NCBI RefSeq assembly: GCF_006715765.1
Contig: NZ_VFNV01000001.1
Span: 868,001-932,000, forward strand
Length of the DNA: 64,000 nucleotides
Direction of reading: 5' to 3'
DNA from: Rarobacter incanus
Lineage (GTDB): Bacteria; Actinomycetota; Actinomycetes; Actinomycetales; Cellulomonadaceae
A program made the position numbers and the translations under genes. Below the pieces are notes generated by a model. It was not told the DNA's origin and ran no database searches. It was given only the letters and a program-made list of their open reading frames with translations. Below are positions 1 through 9,404 of the stretch, in pieces. Numbering within the stretch: the stretch's first letter is position 1; the number at the start of each line of letters is the position of its first letter.

Positions 1-2
1 AT

Positions 3-113
3 AACCGCGAAGATCTATCAGTTCCGGATCTCATCGTGTGTCATCCGGACATTCAAGAAAGCGTGCAAGCGGCCGTAGCCCGCACGCTCAATGGGAAAGG
101 GAAGCTTCCGTGA
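3..113 (+). CDS. C-terminal fragment of an unidentified protein upstream of cysD
   Basis: An open frame runs in from the left edge and ends at a TGA that overlaps the GTG start of cysD in the tetramer GTGA. The last residues read about PDLIVCHPDIQESVQ followed by a short basic tail. GTGA overlaps are typical of translationally coupled operon genes, so this is probably the 3' end of the gene before cysD, perhaps another sulfate-assimilation or sirohaem gene. The piece is too short to identify, and its third-position GC is lower than in the neighbours, so it could be chance. Confidence 0.35.
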   Translation, partial: NREDLSVPDLIVCHPDIQESVQAAVARTLNGKGKLP

Positions 114-1012
114 CCGCACGAATACTCGACCAGTGGAAGACACTGGAATCCGAGAGCATTCACATCATCCGGGAGGTCGCTGCGGAAATGCAGCGACCCT
201 GCCTGCTGTTCTCCGGGGGCAAGGACTCCATCGTCATGCTCTGGCTGGCCGTCAAGGCGTTTGCCCCGGCCCGCGTGCCCTTCCCGGTCATGCACATCGA
301 CACGGGCCTGAATTTTCCCGAGGTTTTGGAGTTTCGCGACTCCCTGGTCTCCGACCTGGGAGTTGAACTCATCGTCGCGTCAGTTCCCGACGCGATCGAA
401 CGCGGGCTGGTGAGGGAGGATTCGAGCGGGTCCAGGAATCGGATCCAGACCCCGGTCCTGCTGGAAGCGACCGAGCAGCACGGATTCGATGCCCTGTTCG
501 GCGGCGCGCGCCGCGATGAGGAAAAGGCCCGTGCCAAAGAGCGAGTGTTTTCGTTCCGCGACGACTTTGGCCAGTGGGATCCGAAGAATCAGCGCCCGGA
601 GCTGTGGAGCCTCTACAACGGTCGCGTGAGCCCGGGGGAACACATCCGCGTGTTCCCGCTCTCGAACTGGACGGAACTCGACATCTGGAACTACATCGAG
701 GCGCAGAACATCCCGATCCCGTCGCTCTACTTGGCGCACGAACGCGAGGTCGTGGACCGGCAGGGAATGCTCTACGCAGTCGGCGATTTCATTGAATTGC
801 GCGATGGCGAATCATCGAGCATCCGCACCGTTCGGTATCGGACCATGGGTGACGCCAATCTCACCGCCGCGGTCGAGTCGGACGCGGATACGGTCGCGAA
901 GGTTGTCGAAGAGATCGAGACGGTGCGCCTAACGGAGCGGGGCGCGACCCGTGGGGACGACAAAGTGTCCGAAACGTCCATGGAAGACCGCAAGCGCGAA
1001 GGATATTTCTAA
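110..1012 (+). CDS. cysD: Sulfate adenylyltransferase subunit 2
   Basis: This is the catalytic small subunit of ATP sulfurylase. With CysN it makes adenosine 5'-phosphosulfate from ATP and sulfate, the first step of assimilatory sulfate reduction in the cytoplasm. Near the N-terminus is the pyrophosphatase-type P-loop SGGKDSIVML, and family blocks such as FGGARRDEEKARAKER and FPLSNWTELDIW follow. I chose the GTG at 110, giving 300 residues, because it has a purine-rich ribosome site (AAAGGGAAG) just upstream and matches the usual length of about 302. An ATG at 38 in the same frame would add 24 residues unlike the family. cysN follows after 2 bases. Confidence 0.95.
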   Translation: MTARILDQWKTLESESIHIIREVAAEMQRPCLLFSGGKDSIVMLWLAVKAFAPARVPFPVMHIDTGLNFPEVLEFRDSLVSDLGVELIVASVPDAIERGLVREDSSGSRNRIQTPVLLEATEQHGFDALFGGARRDEEKARAKERVFSFRDDFGQWDPKNQRPELWSLYNGRVSPGEHIRVFPLSNWTELDIWNYIEAQNIPIPSLYLAHEREVVDRQGMLYAVGDFIELRDGESSSIRTVRYRTMGDANLTAAVESDADTVAKVVEEIETVRLTERGATRGDDKVSETSMEDRKREGYF

Positions 1013-1014
1013 AC

Positions 1015-2268
1015 ATGGCTGACTTACTTCGGTTCGCTACGGCGGGCTCGGTTGACGACGGCAAGAGCACTCTCATCGGACGCCTCTTGTTCGATTCCAA
1101 GGGGCTTTTCACCGATCAGCTCGAAGACGTCGAGCGCATCTCTAAGCGACGCGGCAACGATTACGTTGACCTTTCGCTGCTTACCGATGGATTGCGGGCG
1201 GAACGCGAACAGGGCATCACGATCGACGTCGCCTACAGGTACTTCGCGACCCCGCGCCGCAAATTCATCATCGCCGACACCCCCGGCCACGTGCAGTACA
1301 CCAGGAACATGGTCACGGGCGCGTCCACCGCGGATGTGGCCCTGATCCTCATCGATGCGCGCCACGGTGTCACGGAGCAATCGCGGCGCCACGCGTTCCT
1401 TGCCACGCTGCTTGGGGTATCGCACATTGTCTTGTGCGTGAACAAGATGGACTTAGTGCAGTGGTCACAGGATCGCTTCGATGAGATATGCGACGAGTTC
1501 CGCGAATTCGCGGCAAAGCTCACCATCCGCGACTTGACGTTCATTCCGGTCTCGGCGTTACTCGGCGATAACGTGGTGGAACGATCCGCGAACACCCCGT
1601 GGTTCGCGGGCGCCACGCTCCTGTCCTACCTCGAAAACGTCCACGTGGGGTCCGATCGCAATCTGGTCGACGTCCGCTTCCCGGTGCAATATGTCATCCG
1701 GCCGCAAACTGCCAGCCACCCGGATTACCGGGGCTACGCGGGGATGCTGGCCAGCGGAATTGTCCGCGTCGGCGACCCGGTCAGGGTCCTGCCGAGCGGC
1801 CTCGAAACCACCGTCACCGCGATTGACGGCCCCGACGGTCCGCTCACGGAGGCGTTCCCACCCATGTCCGTGACCATTCGGCTGGAAGAAGACATCGACA
1901 TTTCCCGCGGCGACATGTTGGTCCGCCCCCGTAACGTGCCTCATTCATCGCAGGACATCGAGGCGATGGTGTGCTGGATGGACGACAGCGCGGAACTGGT
2001 ACCCGGCAAGAAGTACGCGCTCAAGCACACGACGAAGTGGGCGCGCATGGTCGTCCGCGAGATCGAGTACCGGGTCGATGTCAATACCTTGCACCGCGAC
2101 CTGGACGCGTCCTCGCTGGGGCTCAATGAGATTGGCAGGGTCAGATTGCGTTCGACTGTGCCGCTCTTCTGCGACCCGTACACGGAGAACCGGGCGACCG
2201 GATCGTTCATCATCGTTGACGAGCAAACCAACAACACGGTGGGCGCTGGGATGATCCTTCGCCGCTAG
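1015..2268 (+). CDS. cysN: Sulfate adenylyltransferase subunit 1 (GTPase)
   Basis: This is the GTPase subunit of ATP sulfurylase, where GTP hydrolysis drives adenylyl-sulfate formation by CysD. The 417 residues show the elongation-factor-like G domain: G1 GSVDDGKS near residue 11, the switch block REQGITIDVAYRYF, G3 DTPGH and G4 NKMD, followed by EF-Tu-like beta barrels. It ends without the APS-kinase (CysC) extension that many CysNC fusions carry, so APS is either reduced directly or phosphorylated by a kinase encoded elsewhere. It starts 2 bases after the cysD stop, in one operon. A 16-bp inverted repeat follows the stop. Confidence 0.95.
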   Translation: MADLLRFATAGSVDDGKSTLIGRLLFDSKGLFTDQLEDVERISKRRGNDYVDLSLLTDGLRAEREQGITIDVAYRYFATPRRKFIIADTPGHVQYTRNMVTGASTADVALILIDARHGVTEQSRRHAFLATLLGVSHIVLCVNKMDLVQWSQDRFDEICDEFREFAAKLTIRDLTFIPVSALLGDNVVERSANTPWFAGATLLSYLENVHVGSDRNLVDVRFPVQYVIRPQTASHPDYRGYAGMLASGIVRVGDPVRVLPSGLETTVTAIDGPDGPLTEAFPPMSVTIRLEEDIDISRGDMLVRPRNVPHSSQDIEAMVCWMDDSAELVPGKKYALKHTTKWARMVVREIEYRVDVNTLHRDLDASSLGLNEIGRVRLRSTVPLFCDPYTENRATGSFIIVDEQTNNTVGAGMILRR

Positions 2269-2277
2269 AGGCCTAAC

Positions 2278-2318
2278 GCGGGTGGTTGGACGCTCATGCG
2301 CGGCGTCCAACCACCCGC
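2278..2318. terminator. Hairpin between convergent cysN and M20 gene
   Basis: A perfect 16-bp inverted repeat (2278-2293 and 2303-2318, loop of 9) lies between two convergent genes and could end transcription in both directions. There is no clear run of T after either arm. Confidence 0.6.
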
Positions 2319-2335
2319 CCCGGCACCCTCGAATT

Positions 2336-3562
2336 TCAGCCCAACGGGTTGTCGCTGACCAGGTCGACACCCGGACCATTGAGCGTCACGGTGCGCGCCA
2401 GCACCTTGATGCCGTTGGCGATCGCGCGCTCGTCGATGTTGAGATCGCCCTGATGTATGTCGCAGCGGCGCGAACCCGGAGTGTGCACGCCCAGGCGAAC
2501 CATCGCGCCACCGACCTTGTTGAGTATCCAGGCAAAGTCTTCCCCACCCAAAGATTGTTCGGTCAGGCGCACTGCGTCGCCCCCGAGCATCTCCCTCGCG
2601 GCCATATCAACGAGGTGGACGGCGGCCTCGTCATTAACCACTGGCGGGACCCCGCGAATGTGCTGAATCTTCACGCCGACCTCGAACGGCGCGGCCACCT
2701 GCTGCACAGCGCTTTCGAGCAACTCGCCCGCGGCCTCCCATGCCCGCACGTCGAGGCAGCGCAGGGTTCCCTTCAGGGTTCCCGTCGCGGGTATTGCGTT
2801 CGCGGCGTGGCCCGCCTGCACCATCCCCCACGTCAAATTCACGCCGAATCGGGGATCCAGCCTGCGACCGATGATTGCCGGCACCTGCGTGACGATCTCG
2901 CCGAGCGCGTAAACCACGTCGCCGGTAAGGTGCGGGCGCGACGTGTGGCCCCCCGTTGAAGACACCGTCACGACAACCTGGTCGGAGGCCGAGGTAATGG
3001 CGCCGATTCGGCTGCCGATGTGGCCGACATCGAATCGCGGATCGCAGTGCAGCGCGTACGCACGCCCGACCCCCTCCAGGACCCCCTGCTCGATCACGTC
3101 CAAGGCGCCGCCGGGCATGACCTCCTCGGCGGGTTGAAACAGCAGGCGCACGGGCCGCGATAGCCTCCCCAGCCTATCGAGGTCGTGCAATACGAGCCCC
3201 GCGCCAAGGACCACGGTGGTATGCACATCGTGGCCGCATGCGTGCGAAACGCCAGGAACCGTGGAAGCGAATTCCAGGCCGGTTGTCTCTTGTATCGCAA
3301 GCGCATCCATGTCCGCGCGCAGGGCCACCCGCCGCTCGCCGCCGGAGGCGTCACCTATGTCGCAGGTCAGCCCCGTGCCGCGCAGCAGGCGCGGCTCCAA
3401 GCCGGCAGCGCGCAACGCGTCGGCCACCTTCGCGGTGGTGCGGGATTCTGTTCGCGCCAGCTCCGGGTAGGCATGCAGATCCCGGCGCAGCGCTATGAGG
3501 TCCGAATTGTGCGCCTGGACCCTTTGCTCGATGAGGGAAGCGATCGAAATGTGGTCGTTCAC
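2336..3562 (-). CDS. M20-family amidohydrolase (hippurate/N-acyl amino acid hydrolase type)
   Basis: This zinc amidohydrolase of the M20D group removes acyl groups from N-acylated amino acids or related amides in the cytoplasm. The 408 residues carry LRADMDALAI, the metal ligand block SHACGHDVHTT, FQPAEE, a dimerisation segment with GGHTSRPH, and LGGEDFAW near the C-terminus. The open frame extends far upstream into the next gene, but homology begins at the GTG at 3562 (VNDHISIASL), 56 bases after the manC stop. The substrate cannot be read from sequence. Related enzymes act on hippurate, indole-acetyl amino acids, N-acetyl-diaminopimelate or N-acetylcysteine conjugates. Confidence 0.85.
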   Translation of the reverse strand: MNDHISIASLIEQRVQAHNSDLIALRRDLHAYPELARTESRTTAKVADALRAAGLEPRLLRGTGLTCDIGDASGGERRVALRADMDALAIQETTGLEFASTVPGVSHACGHDVHTTVVLGAGLVLHDLDRLGRLSRPVRLLFQPAEEVMPGGALDVIEQGVLEGVGRAYALHCDPRFDVGHIGSRIGAITSASDQVVVTVSSTGGHTSRPHLTGDVVYALGEIVTQVPAIIGRRLDPRFGVNLTWGMVQAGHAANAIPATGTLKGTLRCLDVRAWEAAGELLESAVQQVAAPFEVGVKIQHIRGVPPVVNDEAAVHLVDMAAREMLGGDAVRLTEQSLGGEDFAWILNKVGGAMVRLGVHTPGSRRCDIHQGDLNIDERAIANGIKVLARTVTLNGPGVDLVSDNPLG

Positions 3563-3618
3563 ATCACAGAGCCTAGTACCGCTTCCCCGCCACCGGCGCC
3601 GCCGGCGAGTACGCGCGC

Positions 3619-4740
3619 CTACACCGGGGCATCCGGCACATCCGCCGCCACCATGGTCACGATGTCCTTCACTGCCTGCGCACGCGCACGGGTCGTGACC
3701 AGCACCGCATCGGGCGTGTCGATCACCACAACGTCGTCGAGGCCAAGCACGGCGACCACGCGTCCAGCACTTGCCGAGACTATCGATCCCGCCACCCCGT
3801 CGCGAACGATCAGCGACGAGTTCCCCAGTGCTTTGTTTCCAGCGCGATCGACGGACGGCAACAGCGCCGCGAGCGAGTTGAAATCGCCCACGTCGTCCCA
3901 CCCGAATCCGGCAAGAACGATCGCCGCCTTCCCCTCCGCGGCGACCGGTTCGGCGATCGCCACATCAATGGGCACCTTTTCGAGTTGCGGCCACAGCCGG
4001 GACATGGCCTCGTCCCGCCCGTCGGTGTCCCACACGGTCGCCAGCTGGGTCAGGATGTCGTGCATCTCGGGCTTGATTCGTTGCAGGTGCCCCAGCAGCA
4101 CATCGGTGCGCACGACAAACATCCCCGCGTTCCAACGGTATTTCCCGGTTGCGAGGTATTGCATGGCGGTTTCGGCGTCGGGCTTTTCCTTGAACGCCTC
4201 GACGTGGCGCGCCCGCGAACCGGGCTGGTCGCTGAGCTTTTCGCCGGACCGGACGTAGCCGAAGGCCGTGGAGGGACGCGTGGCCGGTATTCCGATCGTG
4301 ACGAGATAGCCGTGGTGCGCAGCTTCGATCGCCTGCCGCACGGTTTCGTGGAACTCGTCCAAACCGCGGATGACGTGGTCGGCCGCGAACGATCCGACGA
4401 CGGTGGGGCCGTGCCGGTGGTGGACAACGGCGGCAGCCAGGCCGATCGCCGCCATCGAGTCGCGCGGCGCGGATTCGACCAGCACGTTGTGGGCCACCGA
4501 GGGCACCTGCGCACGCACGGCCGGCGCGTGCGCGCCTCCCGTTACCACGAAGATTCTGTCCGGCGCGCAAAGCCCATCCATGCGATCGACCGTGGCCTGC
4601 AACAAGGACCGCCCGCTTCCCAGCAAATCGAGCAGGAACTTGGGGCGGTCCTGGCGCGAGAGGGGCCACAGGCGGGTCCCCGCCCCACCGGCGGGAATGA
4701 TCGCGGTGAAACCGTCAAATGCGCTGCGAAGATCGTCCAT
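3619..4740 (-). CDS. manC: Mannose-1-phosphate guanylyltransferase
   Basis: This nucleotidyltransferase makes GDP-mannose from mannose 1-phosphate and GTP for cell-wall glycans and glycolipids. The 373 residues begin with the signature IIPAGGAGTRLWPLSR and PKFLLDL. Further in are SFAADHVI, EAFKEKPD, the WNAGMFV block and the FGWDDVGDF block typical of the family. The short C-terminus lacks the phosphomannose isomerase domain found in long ManC/AlgA proteins. The ATG at 4740 is chosen because a TATGCT box ends 6 bases upstream, the layout of a leaderless gene. It precedes the M20 gene by 56 bases and diverges from the sdh operon. Confidence 0.9.
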   Translation of the reverse strand: MDDLRSAFDGFTAIIPAGGAGTRLWPLSRQDRPKFLLDLLGSGRSLLQATVDRMDGLCAPDRIFVVTGGAHAPAVRAQVPSVAHNVLVESAPRDSMAAIGLAAAVVHHRHGPTVVGSFAADHVIRGLDEFHETVRQAIEAAHHGYLVTIGIPATRPSTAFGYVRSGEKLSDQPGSRARHVEAFKEKPDAETAMQYLATGKYRWNAGMFVVRTDVLLGHLQRIKPEMHDILTQLATVWDTDGRDEAMSRLWPQLEKVPIDVAIAEPVAAEGKAAIVLAGFGWDDVGDFNSLAALLPSVDRAGNKALGNSSLIVRDGVAGSIVSASAGRVVAVLGLDDVVVIDTPDAVLVTTRARAQAVKDIVTMVAADVPDAPV

Positions 4741-4746
4741 TCGCCC

Positions 4747-4752
4747 AGCATA
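4747..4752 (-). promoter_or_regulatory. -10 box of leaderless manC promoter
   Basis: On the minus strand TATGCT is followed by exactly 6 bases and then the manC ATG, so transcription would begin at or next to the start codon. No -35 box is obvious. Confidence 0.5.
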
Positions 4753-4811
4753 TCGGCATAGTAAATCCATTGACCAATCCCAATATAGGTCCACCTAACA
4801 TGGTGTGGCGA

Positions 4812-4823
4812 ACACTACAGTGT
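4812..4823. promoter_or_regulatory. Palindrome upstream of the sdh operon
   Basis: ACACT-AC-AGTGT is a perfect 5+5 inverted repeat in the manC-sdhC intergenic region, about 120 bases before sdhC. It could be an operator for a dimeric regulator. Nothing in the sequence identifies the regulator. Confidence 0.3.
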
Positions 4824-4942
4824 AAGTTGGATCATACGAACCTATCGCCGGGTGTGATACGCCGAAAAAGCATGTGCCGCGGGCAACCGCGAACATGCGC
4901 GGCCAATGATCGCCCACGTAATCCCGTCACAGGAGGCGCACT

Positions 4943-5323
4943 GTGCCCAGCGCACCAGTCGGCACGTTGTACCGCGGCCGAGAAGGGATGTGGTCGTGGG
5001 TCGCTCACCGCGTCACAGGCCTGCTTCTTTTCTTGTTTCTTGTCGTTCACGTCCTCGACACCGCACTCGTGCGGGTTTCGCCCGAGGCCTACGACGCCGT
5101 AATCGGAACCTACAAGACGCCGATCCTGGGGCTGGGCGAGGCTGGCCTGGTGGCGGCGGTCGTCTTTCACGCCTTCAATGGTCTCCGTATCATTCTGGTC
5201 GATTTCCTGGCCAAGGGACCCCGCTACCAACGGGTCATGCTGTGGATCGTGGTCGGCCTGTTCTTCGTAACGATGGCGGGTTTCCTGCCTCGCCACCTCA
5301 TGAACGTCTTCGGGGGTCACTAA
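4943..5323 (+). CDS. sdhC: Succinate dehydrogenase cytochrome b556 subunit
   Basis: This is one of the two membrane anchors of complex II, binding haem b and quinone. The 126 residues contain three hydrophobic segments. The first follows the conserved block MWSWVAHRVTGLLL, with a helix histidine in VVHVLDT, and a second block reads VVFHAFNGLRIILVD. The start is GTG with a strong ribosome site AGGAGG at 4931-4936. It is the first gene of sdhCDAB and the sdhD start lies 4 bases beyond its stop. Confidence 0.92.
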   Translation: MPSAPVGTLYRGREGMWSWVAHRVTGLLLFLFLVVHVLDTALVRVSPEAYDAVIGTYKTPILGLGEAGLVAAVVFHAFNGLRIILVDFLAKGPRYQRVMLWIVVGLFFVTMAGFLPRHLMNVFGGH

Positions 5324-5327
5324 AGTC

Positions 5328-5777
5328 ATGAGCTCGACAGTCATTGCATCGCCTCGCGAAAAGTACACCCGAAAGAAGTCCACGCGCGGCAACTTCGAGT
5401 TATACACCTGGGTCTTCATGCGCATCTCGGGCGTTGTCCTGGTAGTCCTGATCTTCGGGCACCTGTTCGTCAACCTCATGCTCGGCAAGGGCGTCCACGC
5501 CATCGATTTCGCATTCGTGGGCGGAAAGTGGTCAAATCCGCTGTGGCAGGTGTGGGATTTGCTCATGCTGTGGCTCGCGATGTTGCACGGCAACAACGGC
5601 GTGCGCACCATCATCAACGACTACGTTGCCAAGGACCTACCGCGCCTGTGGCTCAAGATCGTCTTGTATGCGGTCACCGCTGTGGTCGTCGTCCTGGGAA
5701 CGCTCGTCATTCTCACGTTCAGCCCCTGCCCCACCGGGGCTGCGGCGGATTTGTTGCCGAGCTTCTGCACGGCCTAG
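5328..5777 (+). CDS. sdhD: Succinate dehydrogenase hydrophobic membrane anchor subunit
   Basis: This is the second membrane anchor of complex II. After a basic N-terminal segment of about 30 residues there are three predicted helices. The first is VFMRISGVVLVVLIFGHLF, with a likely haem-ligand histidine. The block LHGNNGVRTIINDY parallels the matching block in SdhC. Its 149 residues fit the actinobacterial SdhD type. The sdhA start is 48 bases downstream, with its own ribosome site. Confidence 0.92.
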   Translation: MSSTVIASPREKYTRKKSTRGNFELYTWVFMRISGVVLVVLIFGHLFVNLMLGKGVHAIDFAFVGGKWSNPLWQVWDLLMLWLAMLHGNNGVRTIINDYVAKDLPRLWLKIVLYAVTAVVVVLGTLVILTFSPCPTGAAADLLPSFCTA

Positions 5778-5825
5778 TCACCGGAACCACCGTCAGTATC
5801 AGTATCAAAGGAGAAGGCCGCAACG

Positions 5826-7679
5826 ATGCAGACTCACAGTTTTGACGTTGTGATTGTCGGTGCAGGTGGCGCGGGCATGCGCGCAGCCCTCGAATCCTCG
5901 GCCGAGGCAAGCACGGCCGTGATCTCGAAGCTCTACCCCACCCGCTCGCACACGGGAGCCGCGCAGGGCGGAATGTGCGCGGCGCTCGCCAACGTCGAAG
6001 ACGACAACTGGGAATGGCACACCTTCGACACCGTCAAGGGCGGCGATTACCTTGTCGACCAGGATGCCGCTGAGGTCATGGCAAAGGAAGCTATCGAGGC
6101 GGTAGTCGATCTCGAACACATGGGCTTGCCGTTCAACCGCACCCCCGATGGCCGGATCGACCAGCGCCGCTTCGGCGGTCACACGCGCAATCACGGTGAA
6201 GCCGCGGTGCGCCGCGCCTGCTACGCCGCGGACCGCACCGGTCACATGATCCTGCAAACGCTCTACCAAAACTGCGTGAAGCAAAAGGTCGAGTTCTTCA
6301 ACGAGTTCTACGTCCTGGACCTACTAGTGGACCACGACCTGTCCCAAGGGCACGTCCCCGAGGGAGAAGACGTCAATGTCGTCGGGGTCGTCGCGTACGA
6401 TCTGGCGACCGGTGAAATTCACGTCTTCCGCGCCAAGTCCGTGATTCTGGCTACGGGCGGCGCCGGCAAGATCTACAAGACGACATCGAATGCGCACACC
6501 CTCACCGGTGATGGCATGGCCCTGGCACTGCGCCGCGGCATCCCGCTGGAGGACATGGAGTTCTTCCAGTTTCACCCGACCGGCCTGGCGGGCCTCGGCA
6601 TTCTCCTTTCCGAGGCCGCTCGCGGCGAGGGCGCCATCCTGCGAAACGGCAACGGTGAGCGCTTCATGGAGCGTTACGCGCCGACCATCAAGGATCTGGC
6701 CCCACGGGACATTGTCGCCCGCTCCATGGCTAACGAGGTTCGCGAGGGCCGCGGCGCAGGTCCGAACAAGGACTACGTGCTGCTGGACCTGACCCACCTG
6801 GAACCGGCGCATATCGATGCCAAGCTGCCTGACATCACCGAGTTCGCTCGCACCTACCTCGGCGTCGAGCCGTACACCGAGCCCGTGCCCGTGTACCCGA
6901 CAGCACACTACGCCATGGGTGGAATCCCGACCAATATCAAAACCGAGGTCTTGCGCGATGACGAACACGTCATCCGCGGCTTGTACGCGGCGGGCGAAGT
7001 CGCTTGCGTTTCCGTGCACGGCTCGAACAGGCTAGGTACCAATTCCCTGCTGGACATCAACGTTTTCGGCAAACGCGCCGGCCGCTTTGCCGCGGCCTAC
7101 GCGAAGACGGTCGGGTTCCGGGAGGTACCCGCCGACGCGATCGATGCCACCGTCCACGAACTCGAGCAAATGCGATCGCGGCCCGAAGGCGAGCGGGTCG
7201 CCGACGTGCGCAGGGAACTGCAAGAAACGATGGACCGCGATGCGCAGGTGTTCCGCACCCAGGAATCGCTGACCGATGCGCTGGCAAAGATCCGCGACCT
7301 GCAAGGCCGGTATCGAAATGTTTCGGTGCAGGACAAGGGAAAGCTCTTCAATACCGATTTGCTCGAGGCCATCGAACTGGGCTTCTTGCTGGACCTGGCC
7401 GAGGTAGTTGTGGTCGGTGCACTTTCGCGGCGCGAATCTCGCGGCGGTCACTTCCGCGAGGACTACCCCCAGCGGGACGACGCGCACTACATGCAGCACA
7501 CCATGGTCTACCGGCGCCCGCTGGCCGACCACGATGCCGACTCGCCACTGATTCCCGCGGACGCACTGACACCCGAGAACGCGTTCGACCTGATCCGCGT
7601 GTTCGACGGGTACAAGTTGGTTCTCGGTTCCAAACCCGTCACCGTAACCCGCTACGAGCCGATGGAGCGTAAGTACTGA
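5826..7679 (+). CDS. sdhA: Succinate dehydrogenase flavoprotein subunit
   Basis: This catalytic subunit oxidises succinate to fumarate with covalently bound FAD, in the TCA cycle and respiratory chain at the inner face of the membrane. The 617 residues start with the dinucleotide fold [17 protein letters not shown]. The flavin-attachment block [15 protein letters not shown] supplies the histidine. Substrate-site blocks FHPTGL and [10 protein letters not shown] follow, and near the C-terminal third is [13 protein letters not shown]. The start is ATG with an AAAGGAGAAGG site 8-10 bases upstream. The TGA stop overlaps the ATG of sdhB by one base. Confidence 0.97.
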   Translation: MQTHSFDVVIVGAGGAGMRAALESSAEASTAVISKLYPTRSHTGAAQGGMCAALANVEDDNWEWHTFDTVKGGDYLVDQDAAEVMAKEAIEAVVDLEHMGLPFNRTPDGRIDQRRFGGHTRNHGEAAVRRACYAADRTGHMILQTLYQNCVKQKVEFFNEFYVLDLLVDHDLSQGHVPEGEDVNVVGVVAYDLATGEIHVFRAKSVILATGGAGKIYKTTSNAHTLTGDGMALALRRGIPLEDMEFFQFHPTGLAGLGILLSEAARGEGAILRNGNGERFMERYAPTIKDLAPRDIVARSMANEVREGRGAGPNKDYVLLDLTHLEPAHIDAKLPDITEFARTYLGVEPYTEPVPVYPTAHYAMGGIPTNIKTEVLRDDEHVIRGLYAAGEVACVSVHGSNRLGTNSLLDINVFGKRAGRFAAAYAKTVGFREVPADAIDATVHELEQMRSRPEGERVADVRRELQETMDRDAQVFRTQESLTDALAKIRDLQGRYRNVSVQDKGKLFNTDLLEAIELGFLLDLAEVVVVGALSRRESRGGHFREDYPQRDDAHYMQHTMVYRRPLADHDADSPLIPADALTPENAFDLIRVFDGYKLVLGSKPVTVTRYEPMERKY

Positions 7680-8446
7680 TGACTGCGACAATCGAGACCG
7701 CAAGCGCCGGCCAGGCCGTGGAGGCGGTGCCCAGCTTCACTGTCACCTTGCGTATCTTGCGGTTTGACCCCGAGAACCACGGGCCGGACGCTTACTGGGA
7801 CGATTTCGATGTCGAAGTGCACGGAACCGACCGAGTGCTCGATGCCCTGCACAAGATCAAGTGGGAGCAGGATGGCTCGCTCACGTTCCGGCGTTCATGC
7901 GCGCACGGAATCTGCGGCTCGGACGCCATGCGGATCAACGGCCGTAACCGGCTCGCGTGCAAGACGCTGCTCAAGGACGTTAATCCCGCGAAGCCCATCA
8001 CGGTCGAACCGATCAAGGGGCTGCCTGTCATCAAGGACCTGGTCGTCGACATGGAACCGTTCTTCGCTTCCTACCGTGACATCATGCCGTTCCTGGTCGT
8101 CACGGACGGAAAGCACCCGAGCTCGGAGCGGCGCCAGAGCCCCGCGGAACGCGAGCGATTCGACGACACCACCAAGTGCATTCTGTGCGCCGCGTGCACG
8201 TCGTCTTGCCCCGTCTTTTGGACGGACGGCCAGTACTTTGGCCCGGCGGCGATCGTCAACGCGCACCGCTTCATCTTCGATTCGCGGGACGAGGGAGCCG
8301 CCCAGCGCCTCGAGATCCTCAACGACAAGGAAGGCGTTTGGCGGTGCCGGACGACTTTCAACTGCTCCGAGGCGTGCCCCCGCGGCATCGAAGTCACCCG
8401 CGCGATTCAGCAGGTCAAGCGCGCGATGATCACGCGCGCGTTCTAA
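7679..8446 (+). CDS. sdhB: Succinate dehydrogenase iron-sulfur subunit
   Basis: This subunit passes electrons from the flavin to quinone through three Fe-S clusters. The [2Fe-2S] motif is CAHGICGSDAM with a later Cys (residues about 78-100). CILCAACTSSCP near residue 168 and CRTTFNCSEACPRG near residue 225 supply the [4Fe-4S] and [3Fe-4S] ligands. The 255 residues are normal for the family. The start overlaps the sdhA stop in TGATG. The 3' end overlaps the convergent yihY-type gene by 3 bases, leaving no room for a separate terminator. Confidence 0.97.
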   Translation: MTATIETASAGQAVEAVPSFTVTLRILRFDPENHGPDAYWDDFDVEVHGTDRVLDALHKIKWEQDGSLTFRRSCAHGICGSDAMRINGRNRLACKTLLKDVNPAKPITVEPIKGLPVIKDLVVDMEPFFASYRDIMPFLVVTDGKHPSSERRQSPAERERFDDTTKCILCAACTSSCPVFWTDGQYFGPAAIVNAHRFIFDSRDEGAAQRLEILNDKEGVWRCRTTFNCSEACPRGIEVTRAIQQVKRAMITRAF

Positions 8447-9348
8447 CGGGTCGCCTGGGCCGAGTCGGCTATCCGCCCGGAATCGTCCTCGCTGAGCCAG
8501 GCGGCCGCGTAGAGCACCGTCTGCGTGAGCAGATTCACGAGCATCAGCAGCGTGATCATGACGGCGAACGAGGCCAGCAGCGCATTCTTGCTGATCGATC
8601 CGGTGATGACTTGCGTCCCCAGGATGCGAAGTGTCTCCACCACCGCCGAAACTGCGACCGCGGAGGCGAACAGGGGGCGCCGCGCGCCCCGGTATTTGCC
8701 CATCACCCGCAAAACGTATAGGAACACGGCGACGTCGATCAGCAATCCGAAGAGGACCCCTGCGGCGGTTGCGCCCGGCCCAGCCGCGGTACCAAGGTGT
8801 TCCTGTATCCACGATTGCGCGGCCGCGATGGCGATGCTCACGCCGGCGCTGACAATGACCGCCACCGCGAGTATGACGTAGCCGCCCAGATCCTTGGCCT
8901 TCGCGATCAAGAAATTCTCGCTGACCGGTTCGGCGTGCATGACGGTTTGCACCGCGGTCCGCAGCCCGCCCATGAACGAAATCGCGCTCCAGAGCAACAC
9001 GGCGCCCGCGATGACCGTTGCCACCGCGCTGCCCTTTTCTAGCAGAAGTTGCGAGGGGGTGAGCACGCCGCCGTTGCCAGTATCCACCAGCCCCGGAACG
9101 TACTGGTCGACGAGCCCAAGGGCGCGGTTTCGCAGTTCGATATGCCCACCGACGACGCGTATGAGGACGGTGTAGCCGATGACGAGCCCGGCGAACAGTG
9201 AAAACGCGGCGGAGTAGGCAACTCCCCCGGCAAGCAGGCCCCCGGCCGCGGCACCGTAGCGCTTGAGGGCGCGCCCGATTCGCGTCGAGTTCCACCACGC
9301 CATGACGGCGGCAACCCATCCGGTGAGGCGTTCGTAGGCGGACTTCAT
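8443..9348 (-). CDS. YihY/BrkB-family inner membrane protein
   Basis: This integral membrane protein of the YihY/UPF0761 (BrkB) family has unknown function. It was once wrongly named RNase BN. The 301 residues show about six hydrophobic segments, including AGGLLAGGVAYSAAFSLF after the first basic stretch, VIAGAVLLWSAISFMGGLRTAVQ, and a C-terminal series ending with TVLYAAAWLSED. A ribosome site GGAGAT lies 7 bases before the ATG. It is convergent with sdhB and diverges from the small membrane protein at 9405. Confidence 0.85.
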   Translation of the reverse strand: MKSAYERLTGWVAAVMAWWNSTRIGRALKRYGAAAGGLLAGGVAYSAAFSLFAGLVIGYTVLIRVVGGHIELRNRALGLVDQYVPGLVDTGNGGVLTPSQLLLEKGSAVATVIAGAVLLWSAISFMGGLRTAVQTVMHAEPVSENFLIAKAKDLGGYVILAVAVIVSAGVSIAIAAAQSWIQEHLGTAAGPGATAAGVLFGLLIDVAVFLYVLRVMGKYRGARRPLFASAVAVSAVVETLRILGTQVITGSISKNALLASFAVMITLLMLVNLLTQTVLYAAAWLSEDDSGRIADSAQATR

Positions 9349-9392
9349 GCGGTAATCTCCGATGGTCTCAGGGTCGATAGGGGCATCGATGC

Positions 9393-9398
9393 TAGGTT
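9393..9398 (+). promoter_or_regulatory. -10 box of a leaderless gene
   Basis: TAGGTT is followed by 6 bases and then the ATG of the 9405 gene, so the mRNA probably starts at the codon itself. There is no ribosome site. Confidence 0.5.
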
Positions 9399-9404
9399 TG
9401 GGGT

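Noticed and set aside
2282-2959. Long plus-strand open frame opposite the M20 gene
   Set aside because: Low-complexity Arg/His-rich translation lying fully inside the real minus-strand gene. It is one of many mirror frames in this GC-rich DNA.
3563-3901. N-terminal extension of the M20 amidohydrolase open frame
   Set aside because: It overlaps the 3' end of manC by about 280 bases, is Arg/Gly-rich without family similarity, and is a GC-rich shadow.
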